Assembly (NCBI RefSeq): GCF_003260975.1 | Contig: NZ_CP030041.1 | Coordinates: 4,219,501 to 4,283,500, forward strand | Direction: 5' to 3' | Source: Echinicola strongylocentroti | GTDB lineage: Bacteria > Bacteroidota > Bacteroidia > Cytophagales > Cyclobacteriaceae | DNA length: 64,000 nt | In this document: positions 40,679 through 50,080 of the stretch, in pieces | How the letters are laid out: each line of letters begins with the position of its first letter | Position numbering within the stretch: position 1 is the stretch's first letter | Notes under the pieces: generated by a model | Told to the model about the DNA's origin: nothing | What the model saw: only the letters and a program-made list of their open reading frames with translations | The model's database searches: none | Position numbers and translations under genes: made by a program

Positions 40679-42262
40679 TTATTTTTTTAGTACCGGTTCT
40701 GGGTGGTTTTTAGGATCGAAAGGATCGTAAAAGTAAATCCCCGCTTTTTGGTAAAGGGCAAGGTGATTTTTCAGTCTAGTGGAGAAGTCTTCAAAATCTT
40801 TTTGCTCTTCTGGCGTCCAAGCGATCTCTGCAAGCGCTGCCAGTCTGGGAAAAGTCAAATAGTCCAAGCGATCTTCATTAGTGACCGTTTCTGTCCATAA
40901 ATTAGCCTGAAATCCCAGAATCAATGAAGTTTTGGAGGCAGGGATGTTCAGCTTGGTTAAGCTAAAATCATAGACACGCTGAAGTGGATTGAAATTACCG
41001 CCCCATTTTCTGCCAAAACGGTCATTTTCCTGCTGGACAAAATCAAAATATAGCGGTATTCTCGGGCAGATGACTGTGGGGATATCATTGTCCAATAGTT
41101 TTTGTAGCTGCTGAGGCTGATCATGACGCCACCAGAGCAAGATGCTTTGGCTCGTAGGGAGGCCAGCTTCGGCCATTTCGTCCCAAGCAAGTATGGTGTT
41201 GTTCAGGGAGAAGAGTGAGTCAGCCATTCGTTTCATAAAGTAATCCTCCACGTCCTTCAGGTCCTCCAATTGCTGGGAGGCCATCAGTTGTTGCACTTCT
41301 GGGTCATTTTTCCATTGTTGGTTCCCAAAACTCACTTCATCTCCACCTAGATGGATCATGTGCCCAGGGAAAAGCGCGTCAACTTCTCGGAGAATGTCTG
41401 TCAGGTATTGGTAAGTGCCCTCTTTGGCAGGATGAAAGGTGAATTCCGGATATTTTTCTGACCCACCGCCACTAAATTCAGGGTAAGCTTTGTTGGCCGC
41501 AGTGGCATGCCCCGGCATGTCGATCTCGGGAATGATATCGATTTTTCTTTCTGCTGCATAGCGGACGATTTCTTGGATTTGAGATTGGCTGTAGTATTGA
41601 GCGGGGGCGTAGGGATCGCTGTTATCGCCAATGCCGCCAACCAGCGCCAGTTTGGGGTACTTTTTGATGGCTATTCGCCATCCTTGCGCATCGGTAAGGT
41701 GCCAATGGAATTTGTTGAGCTTGTAATAGGCCATCCAGTCAAGTAGGGATTTTACTTTTTCCACACCAAAGAAGTGCCTCGACTCATCCAGCATGAATCC
41801 CCTCCAAGCGTATGCCGGAGAGTCGTTGATTTTCCAAGTAGGGATGGCCAGCTGACCGTGGGAAGCATCCGCTTGATCTGCCAATTGCAGCAGCGAGATG
41901 ATGCCTTGGAATATGCCGGTTTCAGTAGCGGAAGTGATGGTGATACCGGTGGTCTGGTCGATAAACAGTTGGTAGCCGCCATCTTGGGTTTCCGTCAGGG
42001 CCAAGTTGATTCCGGATTTTGTCGCTTCGGAGGTTTGTATGCTAATGGGGAATGATTTTCTTTCAAGAAGTTCTTTTTGCAAAAAATAGGCCTCCTCTTT
42101 TAGCAGGTCATTTGAGTAGTGGATTTTTGTTTTTGGGGTGATGGAAAAGTATTCTTCTCCACCCTCGAAAGTGGTCGGTAGCGGAATGATTTCAGGGCTG
42201 CTTTGGCCGAAGGAAACCAAGGAGGATAAGTAAGCAAAAAAGAATAGGCAATATATTTTCAT
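40679..42262 (-). CDS. GH20 beta-N-acetylhexosaminidase
   Basis: A signal peptide (MKIYCLFFFAYLSSLVSFGQ) precedes the small GH20b domain (~25-145) and a GH20 barrel (~150-500). The catalytic pair is Asp308-Glu309 in HLGGDEVSFG: Asp assists the substrate acetamido group and Glu is the general acid. RGFMLDESRHFFG, HWHLTDAQGWRI and IDMPGHATA are further family blocks. It removes terminal beta-linked GlcNAc or GalNAc in the periplasm. In this locus it could finish chondroitin/hyaluronan oligomers after GH88, or work on N-glycans. Transcribed leftward with DUF2264. Confidence 0.93.
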   Translation of the reverse strand: MKIYCLFFFAYLSSLVSFGQSSPEIIPLPTTFEGGEEYFSITPKTKIHYSNDLLKEEAYFLQKELLERKSFPISIQTSEATKSGINLALTETQDGGYQLFIDQTTGITITSATETGIFQGIISLLQLADQADASHGQLAIPTWKINDSPAYAWRGFMLDESRHFFGVEKVKSLLDWMAYYKLNKFHWHLTDAQGWRIAIKKYPKLALVGGIGDNSDPYAPAQYYSQSQIQEIVRYAAERKIDIIPEIDMPGHATAANKAYPEFSGGGSEKYPEFTFHPAKEGTYQYLTDILREVDALFPGHMIHLGGDEVSFGNQQWKNDPEVQQLMASQQLEDLKDVEDYFMKRMADSLFSLNNTILAWDEMAEAGLPTSQSILLWWRHDQPQQLQKLLDNDIPTVICPRIPLYFDFVQQENDRFGRKWGGNFNPLQRVYDFSLTKLNIPASKTSLILGFQANLWTETVTNEDRLDYLTFPRLAALAEIAWTPEEQKDFEDFSTRLKNHLALYQKAGIYFYDPFDPKNHPEPVLKK

Positions 42263-42327
42263 GGCTTAGGCATTTGCGGGGAAGGATGAATGTAATCAAT
42301 AATTGAAATATAAGTAGCTGACAAACA

Positions 42328-42371
42328 AAAAATGCTGACAAACCAGTTGTTTACCGATTGTCAGCATTTTT
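42328..42371 (-). terminator. Terminator after the GH88 gene
   Basis: A 13-bp perfect stem (AAAAATGCTGACA and its complement) with an 18-base loop, just after the GH88 stop codon on the minus strand. It separates GH88 from the GH20-DUF2264 pair. Confidence 0.7.
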
Positions 42372-42386
42372 CAGTGCGAAAGGTAC

Positions 42387-43616
42387 TTAGTTAAGGAACC
42401 AATCTTGGTAGCGCTTCAAGGCTTCGATATAATAATAATCTGCATATGTCAGCGGTACGTCTACTTCAGAGTCGTGCGGTAGTGATCCCACACTGTGCAA
42501 TAAAATAAAACCGCCGTTTTGGCCGAGTTTTGCACGGTACTTATCGGAAGAGAGGCTGATAATGGTTTTTTCAGCAGCAGTTACATATTCTTCAGCTTTG
42601 GCTTTATCTTTCGTGTATTTGCTCAGTTCTAAGAAGGCCGATGCATTGAGTGCTGCGGCAGACGCATCCCTATAGGTAGAGTCAGTGGCCGGCGCATCAT
42701 AATCCCAGTAGGGAACCATGTCCTCGGGCATGTTGGGATGGTCAAGGATAAAAGCCGCAATGTTCTCTGCTTGGTCCAGATAAGCTTGGTTTTTGGTGTC
42801 ACGATACATGACAATGTAGCCGTAAAGCCCCCAAGATTGCCCACGTGCCCAAGCGGAATCGTCAGCTTTGCCTTGGTGGGTTTTCTTTTCGACCACTTTT
42901 CCAGAAGTAGGGTCATAATCGACCACGTGATAGGAGCTGTAGTCATCCCGGAAATGGTGCTTTATGGTGCTGTCGGCGTGGGAAATATTAATGTTGCGGT
43001 ATTTGTCATCACCGGAAGCCTCAGATGCCCAAAAGAGAAATTCCAAGTTCATCATGTTGTCAATGATCACCGGGTACTTCCAAGAACCGTGGTCCCAGGA
43101 TTTGATCAGACCCGTTTCTGGGTGAAATCTCGTAGCCAGTGATTCCGCGCCTTGTAGCATTACCTCTTTATAATGCTCATTTCCAGTGATCCGATAAGCA
43201 TTCCCAAAGCTGCAAAACAGCATAAAACCAAGGTCATGCGTACCGGTATTGTCTTTTTCCTTCTCCAGGATTTCCAGTTTCTGCTCGGCCAGCTCCAGCA
43301 TGGTAGAGTCTCCAGACATTTCGAAGAGGTACAATAACGTGCCCGGGTAGAAACCTGAAGTCCACCAACTGGTTCCTGATGTGACAAATTTGTCCTCGTC
43401 CTTGAGGTAAGTCCTGGGAAGCTTGTCTTCTGGTACCAAAGAACTCAGGTGTTGGTACTGTTTGACGGAAAATGCTACATTTTCCTCAATAAATTCTTGG
43501 GTAATAGGTGTCTCGTTTGATGCCTCTTCTTTCTCCTTTTGCTTGGGCTGGCTACATGCACTTGCTAAGAAGCCTGCAGCCAAAAGAGAAAAGGTAAATG
43601 TGTAGGTGAGTTTCAT
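42387..43616 (-). CDS. GH88 unsaturated glucuronyl hydrolase lipoprotein
   Basis: A lipoprotein signal (LLAAGFLASAC, Cys21) is followed by an (alpha/alpha)6 barrel of GH88. Catalytic-type Asp128 (GTHDLGFML) and Asp186 (VIIDNMMNLEF) match the two essential Asp residues of characterised unsaturated glucuronyl hydrolases. WWTSGFYPGTL, SWDHGSWKYP, WARGQSWGLYGY and the terminal PLTYADYYYIEALKRYQDW are family blocks. It hydrates and opens the 4,5-unsaturated uronic acid left at the end of oligomers by polysaccharide lyases, the direct next step after the PL8 enzyme of this locus. It is divergent from the ECF sigma gene across 347 AT-rich bases. Confidence 0.93.
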   Translation of the reverse strand: MKLTYTFTFSLLAAGFLASACSQPKQKEKEEASNETPITQEFIEENVAFSVKQYQHLSSLVPEDKLPRTYLKDEDKFVTSGTSWWTSGFYPGTLLYLFEMSGDSTMLELAEQKLEILEKEKDNTGTHDLGFMLFCSFGNAYRITGNEHYKEVMLQGAESLATRFHPETGLIKSWDHGSWKYPVIIDNMMNLEFLFWASEASGDDKYRNINISHADSTIKHHFRDDYSSYHVVDYDPTSGKVVEKKTHQGKADDSAWARGQSWGLYGYIVMYRDTKNQAYLDQAENIAAFILDHPNMPEDMVPYWDYDAPATDSTYRDASAAALNASAFLELSKYTKDKAKAEEYVTAAEKTIISLSSDKYRAKLGQNGGFILLHSVGSLPHDSEVDVPLTYADYYYIEALKRYQDWFLN

Positions 43617-43963
43617 GAGTGTTTGATAATTAAAATCCTTAGTTAGCTATTTTTTTATTGTTTTATAGGGATGTAGAGCGATTTTTATTAAAAAAGACCA
43701 CTTGTAAATATATATTTTTTATAAAGTTATTTTAGAAAATGACCGCTATTTTCAAGCCAATATATTAAAATAAAATAGAAATTATTGCCTATAAGTTTTG
43801 ATTTGTTTCATTTTTGTTAGTAAATAGTAAGATATTGAAAATATAATATCAGTTTTGTGCAGAAACTGGTAGTTTCTTTTTTGTGAAGAGAGTGCTGTAT
43901 GAAGTGCCCGACCTGACTCGGTCAAGATTGTAAAAAAGGTAAGAAAGTAAAGCTGATAATGTC
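43617..43963. promoter_or_regulatory. Divergent promoter region between GH88 and ECF sigma genes
   Basis: Very AT-rich, no open frame and no repeat of note. It must hold the promoters of both genes, but I could not place a convincing -33/-7 pair. Confidence 0.3.
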
Positions 43964-44566
43964 ATGATAGCAAAGACCCAGGATTTAGAGGAAGTTTGGA
44001 GTGCCTTTCTAGATGGTGATGATGAAGCCTTGGGTTGTATTTATGCCGAAAATATAGACCGGCTTTATAATTATGGAAGACAGTTTACCAGAAATAAGTC
44101 TTTGGTGAAAGATGCTATCCAAGATGTCTTTTGCCAATTGATCGATGACCGTAAGAAGCTGGGGATTGCCCATTCGGTCAAAGCTTACTTGATGGCCTGT
44201 CTGCGCAGGAGGTTACTTGGCGCTCTTAAAGAGGAACGTAGGGATGCTGATGCGGTCCTTGATGAAGAAGCTTTTTTTATCTCTGTGGATGCCACATCCT
44301 ATTTTATTGACTCCAATTTGTCCATGGACCAAAAGAAAATATTGGAACGATACTGTAATGAGCTTCCAGTTCGGCAGCGAGAGATCATCATGATGAGGTT
44401 TTTTGAGAACATGCCCTATGAGGAAATTGCCGAAGTGATGGGCTTGGCCAATGCCAAAACTGTCAGAACGATGATGTATCGCGGACTCAATAAACTTTCG
44501 GATTCGCTGACTCCTTATAAATCTCAGCTGTTGCAGGTGCTGATCATGATGGAGTTGATGAGGTGA
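43964..44566 (+). CDS. ECF-type RNA polymerase sigma factor
   Basis: The 200-residue protein has sigma region 2 (~10-85, DEALGCIYAENIDRLYNYGRQF, then VKDAIQDVFCQLI) and region 4 (~128-180, LPVRQREIIMMRFFENMPYEEIAEVMG) with a helix-turn-helix. It is the sigma-70 family type that Bacteroidota pair with FecR anti-sigma factors and STN-bearing SusC receptors. The FecR gene is in the expected order but 932 bp away, across a repeat array, where most such pairs are close. It probably drives the SusCD genes at 46601-51703 when the receptor senses its glycan. Confidence 0.93.
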   Translation: MIAKTQDLEEVWSAFLDGDDEALGCIYAENIDRLYNYGRQFTRNKSLVKDAIQDVFCQLIDDRKKLGIAHSVKAYLMACLRRRLLGALKEERRDADAVLDEEAFFISVDATSYFIDSNLSMDQKKILERYCNELPVRQREIIMMRFFENMPYEEIAEVMGLANAKTVRTMMYRGLNKLSDSLTPYKSQLLQVLIMMELMR

Positions 44567-44594
44567 CGGCCCGAGGTGACAATCTCCCCACTTT

Positions 44595-44627
44595 CCCTTA
44601 ACCAAACGACATTGAAACGGAGTTAAA
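44595..44627 (+). repeat. Diverged solo copy of the TAACTAAACGGCATT motif
   Basis: CCCTTAACCAAACGACATTG differs at two positions from the other copies. It lies 28 bases after the sigma-factor stop codon and directly abuts the first unit of the following tandem array. Confidence 0.6.
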
Positions 44628-45328
44628 AAACCCAAGCCCCCGATTCCGCAGCCCAGCTGTCGTCGCAGCACCAGTTTTTTCCCAAACCCCTTAGTGTATT
44701 GGCGCCTTCGTGGCACCTGTTTTTATTGCCACAAAGACACTACGTCACCAAGAAGACCTTGCTTTTTTTCTATTTCTTAGCATCCAGCCTTATTTTCCAA
44801 AGCAATAAGCAAGGTGTACTATTGAGATAAAAACCCAAGTCCCCCGACTCCGCAGCCCAGCTGTCGCAGCGCCAGTTTCCCCCCTTAGTGTCTTGGCGCC
44901 TTCGTGGCACCTGTTTTTATTGCCACAAAGGCACTACGTCACTAAGAGCACCTTACCTTGCTTTTTCTATTTCTTAGCATCCAAGCTTAGTTCCCAAAGC
45001 ATTAAGCAAGGTGTACTATGGAGATAAAAAACCAAGCCCCCCGATTCCGCAGCCCAGCTGTCGTCGCAGCACCAGTTTTTTCCCACCCCCTTAGTGTCTT
45101 GGCGCCTTCGTGGCACCTGTTTTTATTGCCACAAAGACACTACGTCACCAAGAAGACCTTGCCTTACTTTTTCTATTTCTTAGCATCCAGCCTTAGTTCC
45201 CAAAGCAATAAGCAAGTGTACTATTGAGTTAAAAAACCAAGTCCCCCTATTCCGCAGCCCAGCTGTCGCAGCACCAGTTTTTTCCACTCCCTTAGTGTCT
45301 TGGCGCCTTCGTGGCACCTGTTTTTTTG
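44624..45328. repeat. Tandem array of about 3.5 units of ~200 bp, hairpin-forming
   Basis: Units begin near 44626, 44829, 45026 and 45230 (spacing about 203, 197 and 204) and the fourth stops after about 100 bases. Each starts AAAACCCAAGYCCCC, continues with CCGCAGCCCAGCTGTCG, then CTTAGTGTCTTGGCGCCTTC and a near-inverse copy beginning GCCACAAAGACACTAC, so each full unit can fold into an imperfect ~25-bp hairpin around a T-rich loop. Copies differ by small indels and substitutions. Short open frames inside it are not convincing genes. Direct repeat units are too long and lack spacers for CRISPR. Confidence 0.9.
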
Positions 45329-45498
45329 ACTTGAAGCCACTTTGAAACCTTCACTGATTATAGGCAATTAGACCATTTGACCACGATGTAAAACCTAGTG
45401 TTCAGAATTTTTTGAAAAAAAACGAATAATGGAGTGGTCTTTTGGTGATTTTCCCTCTCTACAATACAAAAGTAGCCTACTATAAGGAATTTTAGTAT

Positions 45499-46542
45499 AT
45501 GGATTTCAAAAGTATTGTTTTTAGGGAGTTGCTGGAGGATGAGTATTTCATCCAATGGCTGATAGCGCCTGATCAAGAATCGGACAAGTATTGGCAAGCA
45601 TGGATGGTAAATAATCCAGACAAAGCGGCAGTTTTGAGAGATATCAAGGCAGTGGTCAACGCCATAGAGCCCAAGCACATTCATCAACTTGACAGCGATG
45701 AGAAAGCCGATATACTAGGACATGTCAGACAATATGCGGGTCAAAAAAAGCGGCAGGAAATGCTATGGAGCACCAAGCCCAAGCGAAAAAGGTGGGGCAA
45801 TTGGGGTTTAATGGCTGCGTGTTTTGTCATCTTGGCCATTCTTACCGCCAATTTTTTCGGGGTGTTTGAGCCGGAAATGGCCACACCGGAGCTGACAAAA
45901 GAACGCATGGTGGTCAAGCAAACCTCCAAAGGGACCAAATCGAGCTTTTACTTACCGGACGGCACACTGGTGAAGCTGAACTCCAGCAGCTCATTGGAGT
46001 TTCCTATAGCTTTTACGGATAGCTTAAGGCAGGTAAAACTCATTGGACAGGCATTTTTTGAAGTAACCAGAAACGAAGCAGCACCTTTTATTGTGGAGAC
46101 AGACCATATGGATGTCCAAGTGTTGGGGACCTCATTTGATGTGTTAAATGATGCAGAAGGCAAACGTTTTGAAGTGGCAGTGGCCTCTGGGAAGGTAAAA
46201 GTCAACTCCTACGCAGGCAATCAAGAAATCCTTGCCAAAACAGAAATGACCCGGTTAGATGTAAGCAGTGGCCAATTGATCAAAAGCCATTTTGACCCTA
46301 CCTATCAGCTAGGCTGGAAGGACGGGATATTGGCATTTGAAGATGAGTCTTTTGAGGCGGTGTTCGGTCGGTTGGAAGACTGGTATGGAGTGGCCATTTC
46401 GGTGGATCCTGCGCTGACAATCGATAAATCCTATACGGGAAAATATGACAACCAGTCCCTTGAAAATGTCCTTACAGGAATGTCCTCAGTTCTTGGATTT
46501 CAATTCAAGATCAATGGCAAACAAGTGACCATCTCTCTATGA
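45499..46542 (+). CDS. FecR-family anti-sigma factor
   Basis: An N-terminal cytoplasmic sigma-binding region (~1-90), one transmembrane helix (WGLMAACFVILAILTANFFG, ~100-120), a periplasmic FecR domain (~140-245, TLVKLNSSSSLEFP, GQAFFEVTRNEAAPFIVE, VLGTSFDV) and a C-terminal DUF4974 domain (GILAFEDESFEAVFGRLEDWYG to the end). It relays the signal from the STN domain of the SusC gene 58 bp downstream to the ECF sigma factor. Length and order are typical. Confidence 0.93.
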   Translation: MDFKSIVFRELLEDEYFIQWLIAPDQESDKYWQAWMVNNPDKAAVLRDIKAVVNAIEPKHIHQLDSDEKADILGHVRQYAGQKKRQEMLWSTKPKRKRWGNWGLMAACFVILAILTANFFGVFEPEMATPELTKERMVVKQTSKGTKSSFYLPDGTLVKLNSSSSLEFPIAFTDSLRQVKLIGQAFFEVTRNEAAPFIVETDHMDVQVLGTSFDVLNDAEGKRFEVAVASGKVKVNSYAGNQEILAKTEMTRLDVSSGQLIKSHFDPTYQLGWKDGILAFEDESFEAVFGRLEDWYGVAISVDPALTIDKSYTGKYDNQSLENVLTGMSSVLGFQFKINGKQVTISL

Positions 46543-46600
46543 ATATCTATTAAATAAAAACCCAAAATAAAATAGTAATGTTAACCATAACCAAAGAAAA

Positions 46601-49600
46601 ATGAAAACACACCTACTTTCCAAATTGAAATATTTGGGGATGTTCGTCGCGGCTGTACTCATAAGTCTTGGCGACCTATCTGCCCATCAGTATGCTTATG
46701 CCAATTCGACTTGGACCCGGCACCAAAAGCTGGAGGATGTACAGGTGTCTTTGCGCATGAAGAATGCCAGTATGATTCAAGTCCTTAAGGAAATTGAATC
46801 ATCCACTGCTTTCCATGTGGCATTTATGGAGGAGGAGCTTTCTAACGAGAAAAACATATCCCTCAATGTCAACAGTCAATCGTTGCTTCATGTGTTGGAA
46901 GAGTTGTCTCGGGATCACAATGTGCGGTTTACCCAAGTGAACAATACCATTCATGTTGCCGCAAAGAATGCCGCAGCCTCAGAAGAGATCATAGAGGAAC
47001 GCAATATTTCAGGAAAGGTACTGGATGAAGAAGGAATCCCTATTCCAGGGGTCAATGTAATCGTCAAAGGAACCAAAAGGGTGACCGTAACAGATCTGGA
47101 TGGTACATTTTCATTTGAGAATGTTTCCGACGATGCCGTTTTGGTCTTTTCCTTTATAGGTTTTGAATCACAAGAGATTACGGTGGCCCACAAGGAGGTG
47201 ATTTCGGTGACCTTACTGGAGGATGTGGGTGATCTGGAAGAGGTCGTAGTGGTAGGGTATGGTACCCAGAAAAAAGCTAATCTGACCGGAGCAGTATCCA
47301 CCGTAGAAGCCAAGGCTTTGGAGAACAGGCCAGTGAGCAACGTGGCAAATGCCCTTCAAGGCACCACTCCTGGTCTTAATATCACCCGTTCCGGAGGTCA
47401 GCCGGGAAATGAGAATGTGGGCATTCAGGTAAGGGGCGTGACCTCGGCCAATGGTGCTGTGGACCCGCTCTTGATGGTAGACGGTGTGCCATCACCGCTC
47501 TTTACGTTGCAAACCATCAACCCCAATGATATCGAGTCAGTCACTGTCCTAAAAGATGCTGCCGCAGCGGCTATTTATGGTGCTCAGGCCGCCGGGGGAG
47601 TGATCTTGGTGAAGACCAAAGGTGGAAAAAAAGGAAAGACGACGTTTGAATACTCCAATCAGTTCGGTACAGAATGGGCGCTGAATGTGCCAGAAAGGCT
47701 TTCACTATTGGATGAAGCGTTATACTCCAATCTGGCCAGGGCCAATGCAGGCCTAGGGCCAGAGTACAACGAACAAGCCTTGCAGTACATTCGTGACGGC
47801 GTCGAGTTTGTGCCAAGCGAAACCAACCCCAATAAATGGGTGACCTATAACCAACAAAGCATTAGGGACCAGGTACTAAGGGAGTCTTCCCCTATGCAGA
47901 CGCATAATCTAAGCGCCAGAGGTGGCTCAGAAAACATAGATTACTTGGTTTCACTGGGCTATTATGACAAAAAAGGTGTCTTTAAACTGGGACCGGATAG
48001 TTTCGAGAGGTACAATGCCCGGTTTAATTTAGGAGCCAAACTAACGGAGCATCTATCACTTGATTCGAGGATTTCTTATGCCAACCACTATACGGAATCC
48101 CCTTCTCGTGGAGCCAGTGGGTATGGCCTATTGCAACAAGTATATCAAGCCCGGCAGCGGTTTCCTGTTTTTACCCCAGAGGGCGAGCTGTTTGGCGGAG
48201 CAGGGACTTCAGGAAACAACACCTATGCTTATTTGTCCCAAGGTGGATATGATAATACCCAAAGGAATGATTTTGACGGGGTGTTTACAGGGACATTGAA
48301 GGATGTGGTAAAAGGCCTGACCATACGGTCTATTTTTGGCAGGCAATACAGAAGAGCAGATAGGGAGCGTTTTGCCAGAACGGTCGACTTATGGGACCGC
48401 GGTGGCGATGGACCTGCTTATGTGTTGAACAATCCCAATACATACGAATTGTATCAAGATAATACGGTCAATACCAGCTTCCAGATGTTGGTGGATTATG
48501 ACCTGACCTTAGCGGATCAGCATGTGTTTCATGTGCTGGCCGGGTACCAGTGGGAGGACTTCAGATGGACCAGACTGTACTCTAGAGCGAGCAACTTGAT
48601 CAATAATGATCTGCCTACGCTGAACTTGGGGGATGATAATACCAAAGTGGCTACCCAGAGTATCAACACTTTTGCCAACCAATCGGTATTTGGAAGGATT
48701 AACTACAGTTATGACGAACGGTTCCTATTTGAGGGGACACTGCGAATGGATGAAAGCTCTCGTTTGGCTCCTGATTTGAGAACCAAGGTTTTTCCGGCTG
48801 CATCCGTAGGTTGGAATATGCACAGGGAAGACTTTTTTGGGAATACGCTGCCTTTCCTTTCTGAATTTAAGCTAAGGGCTTCATGGGGCCAGTTAGGCAG
48901 TGCACTTGGCGGAGATATTATCGGGTATTATGATTACCTGAATGTGCTATCCAGGGGTTCTTCGTTGGTAATGGGCAGCGATGAGACACGATCAACTTAT
49001 TTTTATCAATCTTCCGTTCCTTCCTCAGAACTTTCCTGGGAGACGATCGAGACGTGGAACGGCGGCGTAGATTTGGGCTTATTGGAGAATAAGTTACAGA
49101 TGAGCTTCGATTACTATGTCAAGCACAATAGAAACATGCTTACTCCCCTCCAGCTGCCGGCGACTTTTGGCGTTGGTACTCCTAAAATAAATAACGGTGT
49201 TTTGAAATCTTGGGGATGGGAATTGGCGGTCAATTATCGGGATCGTGTAAATGAAGACTTTAATTATACGGTTGGTTTTAACCTTAGTGACAACCAGAAT
49301 GAGTTGATCGAATATTCGGGAAGAAACGTGGTGAGTGCAGGAGAAAATAACATTATCGAAGGATTTCCATTAAACACCATCTGGGGATATGAGACGGCTC
49401 CGGGGTACTTCACGTCAGCAGATCAGGTAGATGCTGCGGCTTTTCAGGACAATCGTACAGGCCCTGGAGATATCCAATATGTCAATCAAGATGGAGACGA
49501 TAGGATTACCGTGGGGAATGGAACAACGGATGATGCCGGTGATCTTATGCTGCTTGGGACCAATCAGCAAAGGTACCTGTTTGGTCTAACGGCCTCTGCA

Positions 49601-50050
49601 CAGTGGAAAAATTTCGATCTGTCCATTTTCTTCCAAGGGGTAGGGAAAAGAAGCTTTATGCCCACCCGTGACATGATCATGCCGCTCAGCCAAAGTTGGT
49701 TTATGCCGATGAAACATCATCAGGATTATTGGACTCCTGAGCATACCGATGCGGCATTTCCACGGCCTTATTTGAATGGACATCATAACTACCTTCCCTC
49801 TGATCGGTGGGTGCTGGACGGTAGCTATATTAGGCTAAAGAACTTCCAGGTTGGGTATTCGTTGCCAGCGTCCTTGATCAATCGGGTGAAGGTAAACCGG
49901 GCAAGGATCTTTGTGACAGGTCAGGATGTGCTGACATTTACCAGCATGGGCGTGTTTGATGGGGTTTTTGATCCTGAAAATTCCAATAATGTCCGTGCTG
50001 ACTATCCTTTCTTTGGCACATTGGCAGTGGGGCTTAACCTATCCTTCTAA
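46601..50050 (+). CDS. SusC-like TonB-dependent receptor with STN signalling domain
   Basis: The 1149-residue protein holds a signal peptide (~1-35), STN domain (~46-120, VSLRMKNASMIQVLKEIESS), carboxypeptidase-regulatory-like domain (~135-207), plug (~213-345, EEVVVVGYGTQKKANLTGAV, then RGVTSANGAVDP and MVDGVP) and a TonB barrel ending VGLNLSF. The STN domain and the preceding sigma/FecR genes mark it as a transducing receptor that induces its own operon. The cargo is inferred to be oligosaccharides made by the PL8 lyase encoded downstream. The leader holds TTAACCATAACCA just before the start, like the leader of the protease gene at 1613. Confidence 0.94.
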   Translation: MKTHLLSKLKYLGMFVAAVLISLGDLSAHQYAYANSTWTRHQKLEDVQVSLRMKNASMIQVLKEIESSTAFHVAFMEEELSNEKNISLNVNSQSLLHVLEELSRDHNVRFTQVNNTIHVAAKNAAASEEIIEERNISGKVLDEEGIPIPGVNVIVKGTKRVTVTDLDGTFSFENVSDDAVLVFSFIGFESQEITVAHKEVISVTLLEDVGDLEEVVVVGYGTQKKANLTGAVSTVEAKALENRPVSNVANALQGTTPGLNITRSGGQPGNENVGIQVRGVTSANGAVDPLLMVDGVPSPLFTLQTINPNDIESVTVLKDAAAAAIYGAQAAGGVILVKTKGGKKGKTTFEYSNQFGTEWALNVPERLSLLDEALYSNLARANAGLGPEYNEQALQYIRDGVEFVPSETNPNKWVTYNQQSIRDQVLRESSPMQTHNLSARGGSENIDYLVSLGYYDKKGVFKLGPDSFERYNARFNLGAKLTEHLSLDSRISYANHYTESPSRGASGYGLLQQVYQARQRFPVFTPEGELFGGAGTSGNNTYAYLSQGGYDNTQRNDFDGVFTGTLKDVVKGLTIRSIFGRQYRRADRERFARTVDLWDRGGDGPAYVLNNPNTYELYQDNTVNTSFQMLVDYDLTLADQHVFHVLAGYQWEDFRWTRLYSRASNLINNDLPTLNLGDDNTKVATQSINTFANQSVFGRINYSYDERFLFEGTLRMDESSRLAPDLRTKVFPAASVGWNMHREDFFGNTLPFLSEFKLRASWGQLGSALGGDIIGYYDYLNVLSRGSSLVMGSDETRSTYFYQSSVPSSELSWETIETWNGGVDLGLLENKLQMSFDYYVKHNRNMLTPLQLPATFGVGTPKINNGVLKSWGWELAVNYRDRVNEDFNYTVGFNLSDNQNELIEYSGRNVVSAGENNIIEGFPLNTIWGYETAPGYFTSADQVDAAAFQDNRTGPGDIQYVNQDGDDRITVGNGTTDDAGDLMLLGTNQQRYLFGLTASAQWKNFDLSIFFQGVGKRSFMPTRDMIMPLSQSWFMPMKHHQDYWTPEHTDAAFPRPYLNGHHNYLPSDRWVLDGSYIRLKNFQVGYSLPASLINRVKVNRARIFVTGQDVLTFTSMGVFDGVFDPENSNNVRADYPFFGTLAVGLNLSF

Positions 50051-50080
50051 ACCTAAACTCGAAATTAAATCCTAGAAACA

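Noticed and set aside
44213..44716. 167-residue frame on the - strand
   Set aside because: Overlaps the sigma gene antisense and extends into repeat DNA; no family features.
45018..45227. 69-residue frame inside the tandem array
   Set aside because: Made entirely of one array unit; the other units carry stops or indels in the same frame, so it is not conserved as coding.
44624..45328. CRISPR array
   Set aside because: Units are ~200 bp direct repeats without unique spacers, and no cas genes are near.
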